Source: an uncultured Oscillospiraceae bacterium
GTDB taxonomy: Bacteria > Bacillota > Clostridia > Oscillospirales > Oscillospiraceae
Direction of reading: 5' to 3'
Length of the DNA: 64,000 nucleotides
NCBI GenBank assembly: GCA_934589525.1
Contig: CAKTOB010000010.1
Coordinates: forward strand, 11,029-75,028
Shown: positions 17,620-25,890 of the stretch, piece after piece
Numbering within the stretch: the first letter of the stretch is position 1
How the letters are laid out: each line of letters opens with the position of its first letter
Program-made: the position numbers and the translations under genes
The notes under the pieces: generated by a model
Told to the model about the DNA's origin: nothing
Databases searched by the model: none
What the model saw: only the letters and a program-made list of their open reading frames with translations

Positions 17620-18996
17620 TCAGTGTAGCTCTACGATCTCCGCCCGGCGCAGCAGCTTCTTCCTGCGAAGCAGGAAATAAGTGACCTCAATGAGGCAGCA
17701 GGCGATCCAGCCCACGGGATAGCCGAAAGCAACGATCAACGCAGTATTCTGGATGAAACGGGTCATAAAATACAGATAGGTCTGCCGCACTGCCACGAAG
17801 GCGAAGAGCATGATCAGCATGGGCCCCTTGGAGTCTCCCATGCCCCGAAGGGCTCCGGCCAGCACATGGTTCACGCAGTTAAACAGCAGAAACACCACAT
17901 TGATCCGGACAAACATTGCACCGTAGGAGATCACATCCGGGTCCTGGGAGAACAGTTCCACCGCCGGGGCGGCAAAAATCTCCAGCAGCGCAATGATCAC
18001 TCCGGTGATCAGAAGGGTCAGGCCGATGGTGGTGTAGGTTCCCTTCTCCGCCCGCTTGGGCTGGTGGGCACCTACGTTCTGGCTGACAAAGGTCGTGGAT
18101 GCCATGGCCATGCTCTGCATGGGCAGCATAACGAACTGGTCCAGCTTGTTGTAGCAGCTCCAACCGGCCATACAGCTGGAACCGAAGAAATTGATGTAGG
18201 ACTGCACAAATACATTGGAAAAAGCGGTGATCACCGACTGAATGCCGGCAGGAAGACCAACGGAAAAAATATGGCCCATGATCCCGCCGTCAATGGCCAA
18301 ATCTTTCCAGGTCAGTTTGTAAATATCCTTGGAGGTACTCAGCAGCAACAGCACCAGTCCCGCGGACACAAACTGGGACAGGATCGTGGCATAAGCCACG
18401 CCTGCAATGCCCATTTTAAACACCAGCACAAACACCAGATCCAAAATGATATTCAAAATACTGGTAAGCACCAGGAAATACAGCGGCCTGGTAGTATCGC
18501 CCACAGACCGGAGAATGCCGCTGCCCATGTTGTAGATCAAAAGGCCGGAGAAACCGGCAAAGTAGATTTGAAGGTAGGTGGTGGCCTCCGGAAAAACATC
18601 CTCCGGCGTGGACATGAAGCGCAGCATGGGCCGGACCCCGAAGAACCCGATCAAGGTAAACAGGACGCTCATAATAAAGGTGGCAGCCATGGTGGTTTCC
18701 ACGGCTTTATGGAGCTTCTCCATATTTTTTGCCCCGAAATGCACACCGATCACCACACTGGCGCCAATAGAAAAGCCGTTGAAAAAGAACACCAGCATGT
18801 TCACGATCATGGTCGTTGAGCCCACAGCGGCAAGGGCCTGGGTACCAACGAACTGACCCACGACGATGGAGTCTACGGTATTGTAAAGCATCTGGAAAAT
18901 GTTTCCCAGCATCAGAGGCAAGGAAAATTCCAAAACCTGCCTGACAATGTTTCCTTTGGTCATATCTCTTGTGGTGGTTGCTGCACGGTGTGTCAC
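17620..18996 (-). CDS. MATE family efflux transporter
   Basis: 458 residues, 12 predicted helices. The N-terminal TKGNIVRQVLEFSLPLMLGN and YNTVDSIVVGQFVG segments are typical of MATE/NorM-DinF exporters, which expel cationic drugs or metabolites using Na+ or H+. The start is GTG (18996) with AGAGGG 6 nt upstream. It precedes the RACo-like gene by 25 bp on the same strand. The substrate is unknown. Confidence 0.87.
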   Translation of the reverse strand: MTHRAATTTRDMTKGNIVRQVLEFSLPLMLGNIFQMLYNTVDSIVVGQFVGTQALAAVGSTTMIVNMLVFFFNGFSIGASVVIGVHFGAKNMEKLHKAVETTMAATFIMSVLFTLIGFFGVRPMLRFMSTPEDVFPEATTYLQIYFAGFSGLLIYNMGSGILRSVGDTTRPLYFLVLTSILNIILDLVFVLVFKMGIAGVAYATILSQFVSAGLVLLLLSTSKDIYKLTWKDLAIDGGIMGHIFSVGLPAGIQSVITAFSNVFVQSYINFFGSSCMAGWSCYNKLDQFVMLPMQSMAMASTTFVSQNVGAHQPKRAEKGTYTTIGLTLLITGVIIALLEIFAAPAVELFSQDPDVISYGAMFVRINVVFLLFNCVNHVLAGALRGMGDSKGPMLIMLFAFVAVRQTYLYFMTRFIQNTALIVAFGYPVGWIACCLIEVTYFLLRRKKLLRRAEIVELH

Positions 18997-19022
18997 AATG
19001 TTCCCTCTTTCTTTTTGTTAAA

Positions 19023-19092
19023 AAAGCAAAGGACAACAGATAACAGAGAAACTGGAGTATCCAATTCTCTATTCTCTATTATCCTTTGCTTT
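19023..19092 (-). terminator. Long hairpin terminator after tRNA-Ser
   Basis: AAAGCAAAGGA (19023-19033) pairs with TCCTTTGCTTT (19082-19092), with an inner AGAGAA/TTCTCT pairing. On the minus strand T-rich sequence follows. It lies between the tRNA and the MATE start. Confidence 0.6.
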
Positions 19093-19100
19093 CACAAAAT

Positions 19101-19191
19101 TGGCGGAGAGTCAGGGATTTGAACCCTGGCGACGCTTCCGCGCCCTACGAGATTTCGAGTCACGCCTCTTCGACCACTTGAGTAACTCTCC
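19101..19191 (-). tRNA. tRNA-Ser (anticodon CGA)
   Basis: 91-nt class II tRNA with encoded CCA. Acceptor stem GGAGAGT/ACTCTCC (7 bp), discriminator G, D-arm CTC...GAG, anticodon loop CTCGAAA giving CGA (reads UCG), a long variable arm GGGCGCGGAAGCGTC, and T-arm CAGGG-TTCAAAT-CCCTG. The long arm and G73 identify serine. The anticodon stem contains one U-U mismatch. Confidence 0.93.
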
Positions 19192-19206
19192 GTATGTACC
19201 TAGGTT

Positions 19207-19234
19207 AGTATAACAGTTTTTTTGTAAAAATCAA
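19207..19234 (-). promoter_or_regulatory. Promoter of tRNA-Ser
   Basis: TTGATT (19229-19234), 16-bp spacer, TATACT (19207-19212). The start would be about 8 nt before the mature 5' end. Confidence 0.7.
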
Positions 19235-19271
19235 GTATTTTCCACGTATTCCCCATTTTGCATAAAAGAGG

Positions 19272-19306
19272 CCCAGGAAAGGGGCTTTCTTTTGCCCTTT
19301 CCCGGG
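19272..19306 (-). terminator. Terminator of the marR-degV operon
   Basis: GGAAAGGG/CCCTTTCC stem (extending to CCC/GGG with one mismatch) 7 bp after the degV stop, followed on minus by CTCTTTTATG. Confidence 0.65.
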
Positions 19307-19312
19307 AACCGG

Positions 19313-20155
19313 TCACGCTTTTCGGAAGAAGGCCACTGCCACCGCGCCGGGGCCTGCATGGGTGCCGATGACGCTGCACATCAGGCAGCGCTCCAGCTTT
19401 TCTGTATGGCCCTGCCACAGACTGCTGCTGTCTGCCTCATATTTATCAAGCAGCGCGGAGGACAGGCCCGTATATCCAAGCAGTACGGGTTTGGAAAAAT
19501 CCACGCCGCCGCTTTCGTTGATCTTCTCCACCAGAAGATTGTTGCCGTTCCGGGAGCCTCTGGCCTTGCCGATCAGCTGCACCTGGCCATCCTGAAAGGT
19601 CACCACTGGTTTGATATTCAGAACCCCTCCGGCAAAGGCCACGGTCTTGGAAATTCTGCCGCCTTTTTTCAGATATTCCAGGGTGTCCAGCAGGGCGATC
19701 ACCCGGACGTCCTCCCGCTTCAGAGTCACCATCTCCGCGATTTTCTCGGCTTCCATGCCCTGCTCTGCCAAATTTGCGGCAAACTCTGCCAAAACGCCGG
19801 TGCCGACGGCCACAGTCATACCGTCTACCACATAGATGTTGTCATAGCTTTCCGCTGCCAGGCAGGCACTCTGATAGGTGCCGGAAAGAGGCGAAGCCAG
19901 GGTGATCACCACAGCGCTATCCCCTGCCTCTGCCACCTCCCGAAAAACCGCATCAAAGGCTGCGGGGGTCGCCTGACTGGTGGTGGGCAGAACATCACTC
20001 TCCACCAGCTTTCTGTAAAAATCCTGCTTATCCAGGGTCACACCGTCCAGATACTCGGTCTGGCCGAAGCAGACCGACAGAGGCACTTCCCGGATCTTAT
20101 CCCGATAGGTTTCCGAAACGTCCGTAGAAGAATCTACAATAATGCGAACTGCCAT
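19313..20155 (-). CDS. DegV family protein (fatty acid-binding, FakB-like)
   Basis: 280 residues, normal DegV length. Family motifs: IIVDSSTDV at the N-terminus, TSQATPAAF, TLASPLSGTYQSA, DTLEYLKKGGRIS with NIKPVVTFQDG, and the C-terminal GTHAGPGAVAVAF. DegV/FakB proteins carry fatty acids to the FakA kinase for phospholipid synthesis. AAGGAGATC precedes the ATG. It lies 17 bp after a MarR-type regulator on the same transcript; no fakA is in the window. Confidence 0.9.
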   Translation of the reverse strand: MAVRIIVDSSTDVSETYRDKIREVPLSVCFGQTEYLDGVTLDKQDFYRKLVESDVLPTTSQATPAAFDAVFREVAEAGDSAVVITLASPLSGTYQSACLAAESYDNIYVVDGMTVAVGTGVLAEFAANLAEQGMEAEKIAEMVTLKREDVRVIALLDTLEYLKKGGRISKTVAFAGGVLNIKPVVTFQDGQVQLIGKARGSRNGNNLLVEKINESGGVDFSKPVLLGYTGLSSALLDKYEADSSSLWQGHTEKLERCLMCSVIGTHAGPGAVAVAFFRKA

Positions 20156-20172
20156 AAGTTTGATCTCCTTGC

Positions 20173-20616
20173 TTAAATGCTTTGATTTGCCATCTTCTCC
20201 AGATTGCTGCTGATTTTTTCCAGGGCTCCATACATGATCTTCCGCTCTTCCTCGGTAAGCCCCTGGCTGGCCAGAGACAAAACCCGTTCGATGCGTTCGG
20301 ATACCTCCTGCCCCGCCTGGGCTCCTTTGGGGGTCAGCACCAGAGGAGCCTTGTATTTCTTGGTTTTCTCCGTCCGGCAGACCAGATAGTCGTTCCGTTC
20401 CAGAAAATCCAGAGACCTGGAAATGGCGGCCTTGTCCTCCTCGCAGCGGTCACAAAGCTCCGCGGCGGTCAAGGGTCCCGAGCGGTACAGATAATACAGG
20501 CAGGAAACGTGGGGACCCTTCAGGTCCAGCTGCGCCATCTGGCAGGATTTTAATCGTTTGATGTTTCTGCTGATTTTTCCGATCAGCACCGTAAAGGTTT
20601 CAAATCGTCCGTCCAT
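20173..20616 (-). CDS. MarR family transcriptional regulator
   Basis: 147 residues. The winged helix-turn-helix spans about 45-115: GPLTAAELCDRCEEDKAAISRSLDFLERNDYL is the recognition region, followed by a KKYKAPLVLTPKG wing. Flanking helices form the dimer interface. The promoter carries two 14-bp palindromes (see 20632-20681), so autoregulation is likely. It is the first gene with degV. The pairing recalls FabT-type lipid regulation, but this rests only on the neighbour. The effector is unknown. Confidence 0.87.
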   Translation of the reverse strand: MDGRFETFTVLIGKISRNIKRLKSCQMAQLDLKGPHVSCLYYLYRSGPLTAAELCDRCEEDKAAISRSLDFLERNDYLVCRTEKTKKYKAPLVLTPKGAQAGQEVSERIERVLSLASQGLTEEERKIMYGALEKISSNLEKMANQSI

Positions 20617-20631
20617 AGGCCCTCCTCACTT

Positions 20632-20681
20632 GTTGTAAAATCAACTTCTAAATCCTACACCATATTTGTTGTTTTGTCAAC
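20632..20681 (-). promoter_or_regulatory. Promoter with two palindromic operators of the marR-degV operon
   Basis: TTGACA (20675-20680), 17-bp spacer, TAGGAT (20652-20657). Two 14-bp sites of the form GTTG-N6-CAAC are visible: 20668-20681 covers the -35 box and 20632-20645 lies just downstream of the start. Both are imperfect palindromes sharing GTTGA...ACAAC, 36 bp apart. Binding by the adjacent MarR protein is inferred. Confidence 0.75.
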
Positions 20682-20743
20682 ATCTTTTTTATAGCATCCC
20701 GGAATTCAATAAAAGTTCACCGAGGCAATGCTGCAAAAAAGCA

Positions 20744-20771
20744 GGGGGCCTCCGGTTTTTCGGAAGCCCCC
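20744..20771 (-). terminator. Terminator of the D,D-carboxypeptidase gene
   Basis: GGGGGC-TCCG/CGGA-GCCCCC stem with a 5-nt TTTTT loop, 9 bp after the stop; TTTTTTGCAGC follows on the minus strand. Confidence 0.75.
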
Positions 20772-20780
20772 GCGGATGCT

Positions 20781-22025
20781 TTATTCTGTTTTTTTCTTCA
20801 TGACAGCCATGGCGAGCAGTCCCAGAACCACCAGGCCCACCAGCCCCAAGGGGATCCAGCCCAAGGCGTGGGGCTGACCGGTAACGGAAGCCATCAAAGC
20901 CTCCGGTTCTACATTGGAAGCGATCGCCGCGCTTACATCCAGCAGCTCCTCCCGCAGCAACAGGACCTCGCCCGCTTCATTCCGGGCCACCACGGAAATG
21001 GGGATCGTAGCAACACCGGAGCTTGGGTCAAAGCCACCGGGGATCACCAGGCGGACATCTTCATCCCGGAGCTCTTGGGGAATCAAAATAGAGAACGGCT
21101 CAAAATTCTCCAGGGTCACATCCGTAAAATCTTCCCCGGAAAGCTGCGCAAGCACATACTCCTCATCCACCGTAAACCGGCGAAAATGATCAAAGCCGTA
21201 ATCAAAGAGCTTCTGCGTGTCGATGTACTTATCCTCCAGCATGGGGGATTTCAGCGTCACGGCAATCAGGGTGGTGCCGTCCCGCCTGGCGGCAGACACC
21301 AGGGTGCCCTGGGATGCGGTGGTCCAGCCGGTCTTGCTGAAGAGCAGGCCTTGGCAGATCCGCTGGCCGTCAATAAACTGATTTTTAGAGGTCAGCTCCC
21401 GGGGGGCGGACAAATCAGTTGCCGGGATCACATAGGCCCCGCTGCCAAAGTATCGCAGAAAATCCGGCTCCTTCAGGGCCCGGGCCGTGATCAGGGCCAT
21501 GTCATAGGCCGTGGTATAATGTTCAGCGGAGGGCAAACCGTTGGGGTTTACAAAATGGGTATTCAGGGTCCCCAGCTCCGAAACCTCCTGATTCATAAGC
21601 TCCGCAAAGGCCTCCACGCTGCCGGAAATGCCCTCCGCAATGGCCACCGCCGCGTCATTGGCAGAGGAAATGGCCAGGGCATACAGCGCATCCTGCAATG
21701 TCAGCTTTTCGCCCGGTTGAAGGGCAATATGGGAGGAGGATCGGGGGACCTGTGCAATGACCTGGTCGGACACCGTAAGGTTCTGCTCCGGGTTCCCGTG
21801 TTCCAGAGCCAGCAGCCCCGTCATCACCTTTGTAATGCTGGCGGGATACATGACCAGGTAGGCATTCTTATCAAAGAGGATCTGGCCGGTCTGAGCATCC
21901 ATCAAAACGGCGGCCTCTGAAGCAAGCTCCGGCAGAAAGGCTTCCGCCGACCCGCGGGGGACCAGGGACACACCGCAGGTAACGAGCAGCAGCCACAGGA
22001 GGCAGCGGTAAAATACTCGGCGCAA
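20781..22025 (-). CDS. D-alanyl-D-alanine carboxypeptidase (class C PBP, DacA/DacF-like)
   Basis: About 414 residues. Penicillin-binding motifs: PASITK (SxxK), SSAND (SxN) and SKTGWT (KTG) in an S11 peptidase fold, then a beta-rich C-terminal domain and a membrane anchor with KKKTE tail. It trims the terminal D-Ala of peptidoglycan pentapeptides at the cell surface. Start: the promoter (22059-22087) places transcription start near 22052, only a few bases from the ATG at 22049, and that ATG has no ribosome site; AGGAAG lies 9 nt before TTG 22025, which also leaves a clean signal peptide (RRVFYRC then Leu-rich). TTG is preferred. Confidence 0.85.
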   Translation of the reverse strand: MRRVFYRCLLWLLLVTCGVSLVPRGSAEAFLPELASEAAVLMDAQTGQILFDKNAYLVMYPASITKVMTGLLALEHGNPEQNLTVSDQVIAQVPRSSSHIALQPGEKLTLQDALYALAISSANDAAVAIAEGISGSVEAFAELMNQEVSELGTLNTHFVNPNGLPSAEHYTTAYDMALITARALKEPDFLRYFGSGAYVIPATDLSAPRELTSKNQFIDGQRICQGLLFSKTGWTTASQGTLVSAARRDGTTLIAVTLKSPMLEDKYIDTQKLFDYGFDHFRRFTVDEEYVLAQLSGEDFTDVTLENFEPFSILIPQELRDEDVRLVIPGGFDPSSGVATIPISVVARNEAGEVLLLREELLDVSAAIASNVEPEALMASVTGQPHALGWIPLGLVGLVVLGLLAMAVMKKKTE

Positions 22026-22058
22026 AACAAGGTACTTCCTTTCCTTCATTTGACCATT

Positions 22059-22087
22059 ATTTTACCGAAAAAGGCCGGTTTTGTCAA
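22059..22087 (-). promoter_or_regulatory. Promoter of the D,D-carboxypeptidase gene
   Basis: TTGACA (22082-22087), 17-bp spacer, TAAAAT (22059-22064). Close to the sigma-A consensus, lying between the EAL gene and this gene. Confidence 0.75.
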
Positions 22088-22125
22088 ATAGTTCACATAA
22101 CCTGACGGTCAAGCAACCGTATTTT

Positions 22126-24336
22126 TTAAACCAGCAGCGTTCGCTGCACGTGCAGCTGACAGCCGGAACGTTCCCGATGCCATTCATCGACCACGTTCAG
22201 GAAGACTTCCTCCGGCAAGGGTTTTGAAAAATAATAGCCCTGGATCACATCGCAGCCCACTTCCCGCAGGAATTGCAGCTGCTCGGCAGTTTCCACACCC
22301 TCCGCCAGCACCTCCATGCCCAGGCCGTGGGCCAGGGAGGTAATGTGGCGCAGCACCTGATTTCCCCGGTAATTGCCGATGTAGTCCACCAGACTTTTGT
22401 CCAGCTTCAACACATGGAAGGGCAGCGAATTCAGATTTCCCAGAGAGGAATAGCCGGAGCCAAAGTCATCCATATGCAGCGGGAAGCCCATGGCAACCAT
22501 CCGTTGGGCCAGCTCTCTGATCTGAGTCATCTGCATACCGGAGGATTCCGTCAGCTCCAGCGGCACCACCTGGGCGCTGATCTTAAACTCCTTGACGATG
22601 CGGATATAGCGCTCGATCATGCCCGGATAATGGAGGCTGTTCCGGGAAAGGTTTACGGAAATCGGGAAGGCGCTGCCATATTTCCCGATGAGCTGCTGCT
22701 GAATCTGGCAGACCCGCCTGAAAACATACTCATCCAGCCGCACGATGAGCCCATCCCGCTCAAACAACGGGATAAACTCTCCCGGGGATACCACTGAGCC
22801 ATCGGGCCTTTTCCATCTGACCAGAGCCTCCGCCCCCACGATGCGCTGGGTATGCACATCGAATTTGGGCTGATACCAGAGTACAAATTCCCCGTTGAGC
22901 ACCGCATCATCAAAGCCGGTTTCCATATCCCGCTCCCGGCAGATGCGCTGGTTGATGGGGTCATCAAATCGGGCCACCGCCCGGTTCATATCGTCTTTAA
23001 TACTGTTAAGGGCCAGAAACGCCCGGTTGCAGATCACTGTTACCGGCATTTCGGCGTTGTCACAGTAATACACGCCGCACTTTAAAATCAGATTTCGAAT
23101 GGGCGCGTTTTTGGCGATACGGCGAACGGAGGTCTCCAGCTCCTCCAGGCTGTGGCCCGCCACAGGCTCCAGAAACACAAAGCTGTCTCCGTCATAGTGG
23201 GCGACCAGGCCGTTGGGCACCAGAGCCTTCAGCTGCCCCGAAAGATAATGCACAATGTCATCACCGATTTTTTCGCCGTAAATGCTGTTGACCTGCTTGA
23301 AGTTGTGAATATCCACCACCACGGCCTGATAGGTCCCGTCGGGGCTGTTGCTCAGCTGCACCGCCGCATGATGGAAGAAGGCCTGGCGGGTATAAAGGCC
23401 GGTCAGGGAATCAAACTCAATGGCGCTGAGCACGGCGCTGGATTCCCGCATTTTGATCAGATTCCGGATGCGGCCCTGGATGCCCCGGGGGTTGTAGGGC
23501 TTCCTGATAAAGTCCACAGCCCCAAGCTCCAGGCACCTTGCCTCGTCGTCCGGATTGTCGCTTCCCGTGGCCACGATCACCGGTACGGATGTCAGAAGCG
23601 GGTCCTGCCGGGTTCTAGCCAGAAACTGGAAGCCGTCACACCGGGGCATATATACATCCAAAATCACCAGCGAAAGCTCGCTGTAATGCTGGGAGAGCAG
23701 CTGAATGCCCTCTTCCCCGTCCTCCGCGAACAGCACATCATAGTCCGCCTGGAGGATCTGGACCAGCATCTCCCGATTGATGGGGTTATCCTCCACCACC
23801 AAGATCTGGCGGCGCCGACCGGGACCGTTTCTGGAGGCCGCGTCAAACCGACGCAGATCGTCATCCTCGCAGGCCACCGCCATCAGCACATTGGAGAAGG
23901 TTTCAGCCTCCCCTATTCTGGTGCAGCGCACACTGTAGGAATGGACCGCCCGCCCCAGCATGACCCGGTAATGAATCACCATAGACCTGGTGCCTGCCAG
24001 CTGCTCCCGCAGCGCCTCCATATCCATCAGGAAGCCCAGTCGGCTCCGGTCCTCCGGAAGCACGAATCCCTGCAAATAAGTCCTCGCCGCTTCCCGAAAA
24101 GAAAATGCCCCTTCCATCAGCCGGTCCAGCTTCGGAGAAACGGGCTTCGCCTGATAGGCCACCGCCATACCCGTACGGCTGTTTAGGTTTATAATATGGG
24201 AATAGTCCTCACCCAGGGACCGAATCACTTCCAGCCAGCTTTGACAGTCCGCATCCATAAAATGCTCGTCTGACGATTCTATTGCCATGATCCGTGAACA
24301 CCTGCTCTCTTCTTCATTCCGATTTGAAATTTTCAT
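22126..24336 (-). CDS. Receiver-GGDEF-EAL protein, probable c-di-GMP phosphodiesterase
   Basis: 736 residues. An N-terminal PAS-like region (to about 170) is followed by a receiver domain with VVEDN, phospho-acceptor ILDVYMPRCDG and the RKPY lysine, then a GGDEF domain whose signature is changed to DGDSF, and an EAL domain that looks complete: GAEALVRW, SVNLSRNS, LELTESS, MDDFGSGYSS, KLDKSLV and AEGVETAEQL. So c-di-GMP cleavage is likely while synthesis is not. No histidine kinase lies nearby. The ATG at 24336 has GAGAAGGA very close; an internal ATG at 24288 is an alternative. Divergent from the regulator at 24573. Confidence 0.85.
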   Translation of the reverse strand: MKISNRNEEESRCSRIMAIESSDEHFMDADCQSWLEVIRSLGEDYSHIINLNSRTGMAVAYQAKPVSPKLDRLMEGAFSFREAARTYLQGFVLPEDRSRLGFLMDMEALREQLAGTRSMVIHYRVMLGRAVHSYSVRCTRIGEAETFSNVLMAVACEDDDLRRFDAASRNGPGRRRQILVVEDNPINREMLVQILQADYDVLFAEDGEEGIQLLSQHYSELSLVILDVYMPRCDGFQFLARTRQDPLLTSVPVIVATGSDNPDDEARCLELGAVDFIRKPYNPRGIQGRIRNLIKMRESSAVLSAIEFDSLTGLYTRQAFFHHAAVQLSNSPDGTYQAVVVDIHNFKQVNSIYGEKIGDDIVHYLSGQLKALVPNGLVAHYDGDSFVFLEPVAGHSLEELETSVRRIAKNAPIRNLILKCGVYYCDNAEMPVTVICNRAFLALNSIKDDMNRAVARFDDPINQRICRERDMETGFDDAVLNGEFVLWYQPKFDVHTQRIVGAEALVRWKRPDGSVVSPGEFIPLFERDGLIVRLDEYVFRRVCQIQQQLIGKYGSAFPISVNLSRNSLHYPGMIERYIRIVKEFKISAQVVPLELTESSGMQMTQIRELAQRMVAMGFPLHMDDFGSGYSSLGNLNSLPFHVLKLDKSLVDYIGNYRGNQVLRHITSLAHGLGMEVLAEGVETAEQLQFLREVGCDVIQGYYFSKPLPEEVFLNVVDEWHRERSGCQLHVQRTLLV

Positions 24337-24442
24337 TCCTTCTCTACGGATATAACTATAACACGTTTCTCGGTTTATTGCAACGAAATCTGAATAAAAT
24401 CACAATTTTAGACCATTTTTCAAAAATTTGACACCCGGACTG

Positions 24443-24470
24443 TTGAACTATCCGATAATTATGATATACT
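24443..24470 (+). promoter_or_regulatory. Promoter of the regulator at 24573
   Basis: TTGAAC (24443-24448), 16-bp spacer, TATACT (24465-24470, preceded by TGA). It leaves an untranslated leader of about 95 nt that contains a TCAGCAA/TTGCTGA hairpin near 24498-24520. Confidence 0.6.
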
Positions 24471-24572
24471 GTTTCACAAGAGCGTCTGACCCCCATCAGC
24501 AAGAAGCGCTTTTGCTGACCGGCCGGACCAGAAAGCATTGTTTCCATTGTCTTTAGGAAGGGAGTCCTTTGG

Positions 24573-25889
24573 ATGATCACCGTTGCCATCGTTACACCGT
24601 TTCGTTTTCTGGATACGATTCAAAAAGTGATCACAGAACACGACTTTGACTGTGCGTTCCGGTCCTACACCTACGACAGTCTGACAGATATTGACGAGAT
24701 TTACGCCGACTGCCGGAGCAGCTGCGACATTATTCTGTTCTCCGGAGAACTGGGATATCACTACATGCACCGGCACTACCCGGACTGCCCCATCCCCTGC
24801 GTATTTACGGTCTACAGCACCGCCGATGTTTTGAGCATTCTGCTGAATTTCCATTTGCGCCACAAAGACGTGGCCCTCAATCGGCTATACCTGGATTTTT
24901 TGACACCTCAGAACAATTATATGAATTTGCAGGCCTATCTGCCAAAGGAGCAGCTGCCCTATTTCTTTGAAGAGCCGGATTACGACTATGCCCACATCAC
25001 CCAGCGGGGGGCCCAGCTGTGGCAGGCCGGGAAAATCGACTATGTGGTGAGCCGCAGCATCAATAACCTTTCCCAGTGGGAGAAACTGGGCATTCCTTAT
25101 GAGCCGGTAAACCCCACGGAGCAGATGGTCTACGGTGCCATTACAGAGGCTGTAAATCAGGAACGGCTGAAAAGCATTCGGGACAGCAGCGTGGTGACCG
25201 TTCTCATTCACCTGCCCGGAAACGAGGGACATTCCGAGCAGGAGCGGGAATACAGGACCGCCACCCTCTATAAATTCCTGGTGGACTTCCGGAAGGAGCA
25301 CGACCTGTCCTTCAGCATTGACCACAGCTTTGACCGCTTTGTAGCCCGGGCCACCCTGCCAAACGAGGATTGCAAAAACCTGAACCTGCAAAAAATGATG
25401 GCCATTTTGCGGAAGAATCTTTCCTTCCCATTCTCCGTAGGCATCGGCATCCACCCCAGTGAGCAGACCAGCCAGTATCACGCCGAACGGGCGCTGCTGG
25501 AAAGCACCCGATACGGGCTGAACGAAGGATTTTTGGTCAGCGGAGACCCGGAAATCCTCACCGGACCCCTGAGCCGGGCCCAATCCGTCCGCTACAGCTA
25601 TCAGGACGGCAGCGCCATTCAGTTTGCCCACCGGCTGGGCATCGACAACACCAATCTTCTACGGCTGGTGGGCCTGTACCGAACAGACCCCAAAACCGTT
25701 CTGACCGCCTCGGAGCTGGGCCCCATTCTGGGAGTGACTCTGCGCAGCAGTCGGAGAATTTTGCAGAAGCTCTATGATTTGGGTATTGTAAAGCCTCTGC
25801 CCAACCCAGCAGGGGCAGGCAGAGGCAGACCGGAGCACCGATATGTATTTGTACCGGAGGCCATTGAACACGCCTTGTCCCAGCCCTGA
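24573..25889 (+). CDS. Transcriptional regulator: sensor region, GGDEF-like domain and C-terminal winged helix
   Basis: 438 residues. The N-terminal part (about 1-190) resembles PrpR-N/periplasmic-binding-like sensor folds: ITVAIVTP start and a YVVSRSINNLSQWEKLGIP segment. The middle (about 205-330) looks like a degenerate GGDEF fold, as in PucR/CdaR regulators, with VGIGIHPSEQT where SxGI is expected. The last 100 residues form a winged helix with LGVTLRSSRRILQKLYDLGIV and a basic GAGRGRPEH wing. AGGGAG lies 8 nt before the ATG. It is divergent from the EAL gene, so a role in nucleotide-linked control is plausible but not shown. I do not recognise a characterised homologue. Confidence 0.6.
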   Translation: MITVAIVTPFRFLDTIQKVITEHDFDCAFRSYTYDSLTDIDEIYADCRSSCDIILFSGELGYHYMHRHYPDCPIPCVFTVYSTADVLSILLNFHLRHKDVALNRLYLDFLTPQNNYMNLQAYLPKEQLPYFFEEPDYDYAHITQRGAQLWQAGKIDYVVSRSINNLSQWEKLGIPYEPVNPTEQMVYGAITEAVNQERLKSIRDSSVVTVLIHLPGNEGHSEQEREYRTATLYKFLVDFRKEHDLSFSIDHSFDRFVARATLPNEDCKNLNLQKMMAILRKNLSFPFSVGIGIHPSEQTSQYHAERALLESTRYGLNEGFLVSGDPEILTGPLSRAQSVRYSYQDGSAIQFAHRLGIDNTNLLRLVGLYRTDPKTVLTASELGPILGVTLRSSRRILQKLYDLGIVKPLPNPAGAGRGRPEHRYVFVPEAIEHALSQP

Positions 25890-25890
25890 A

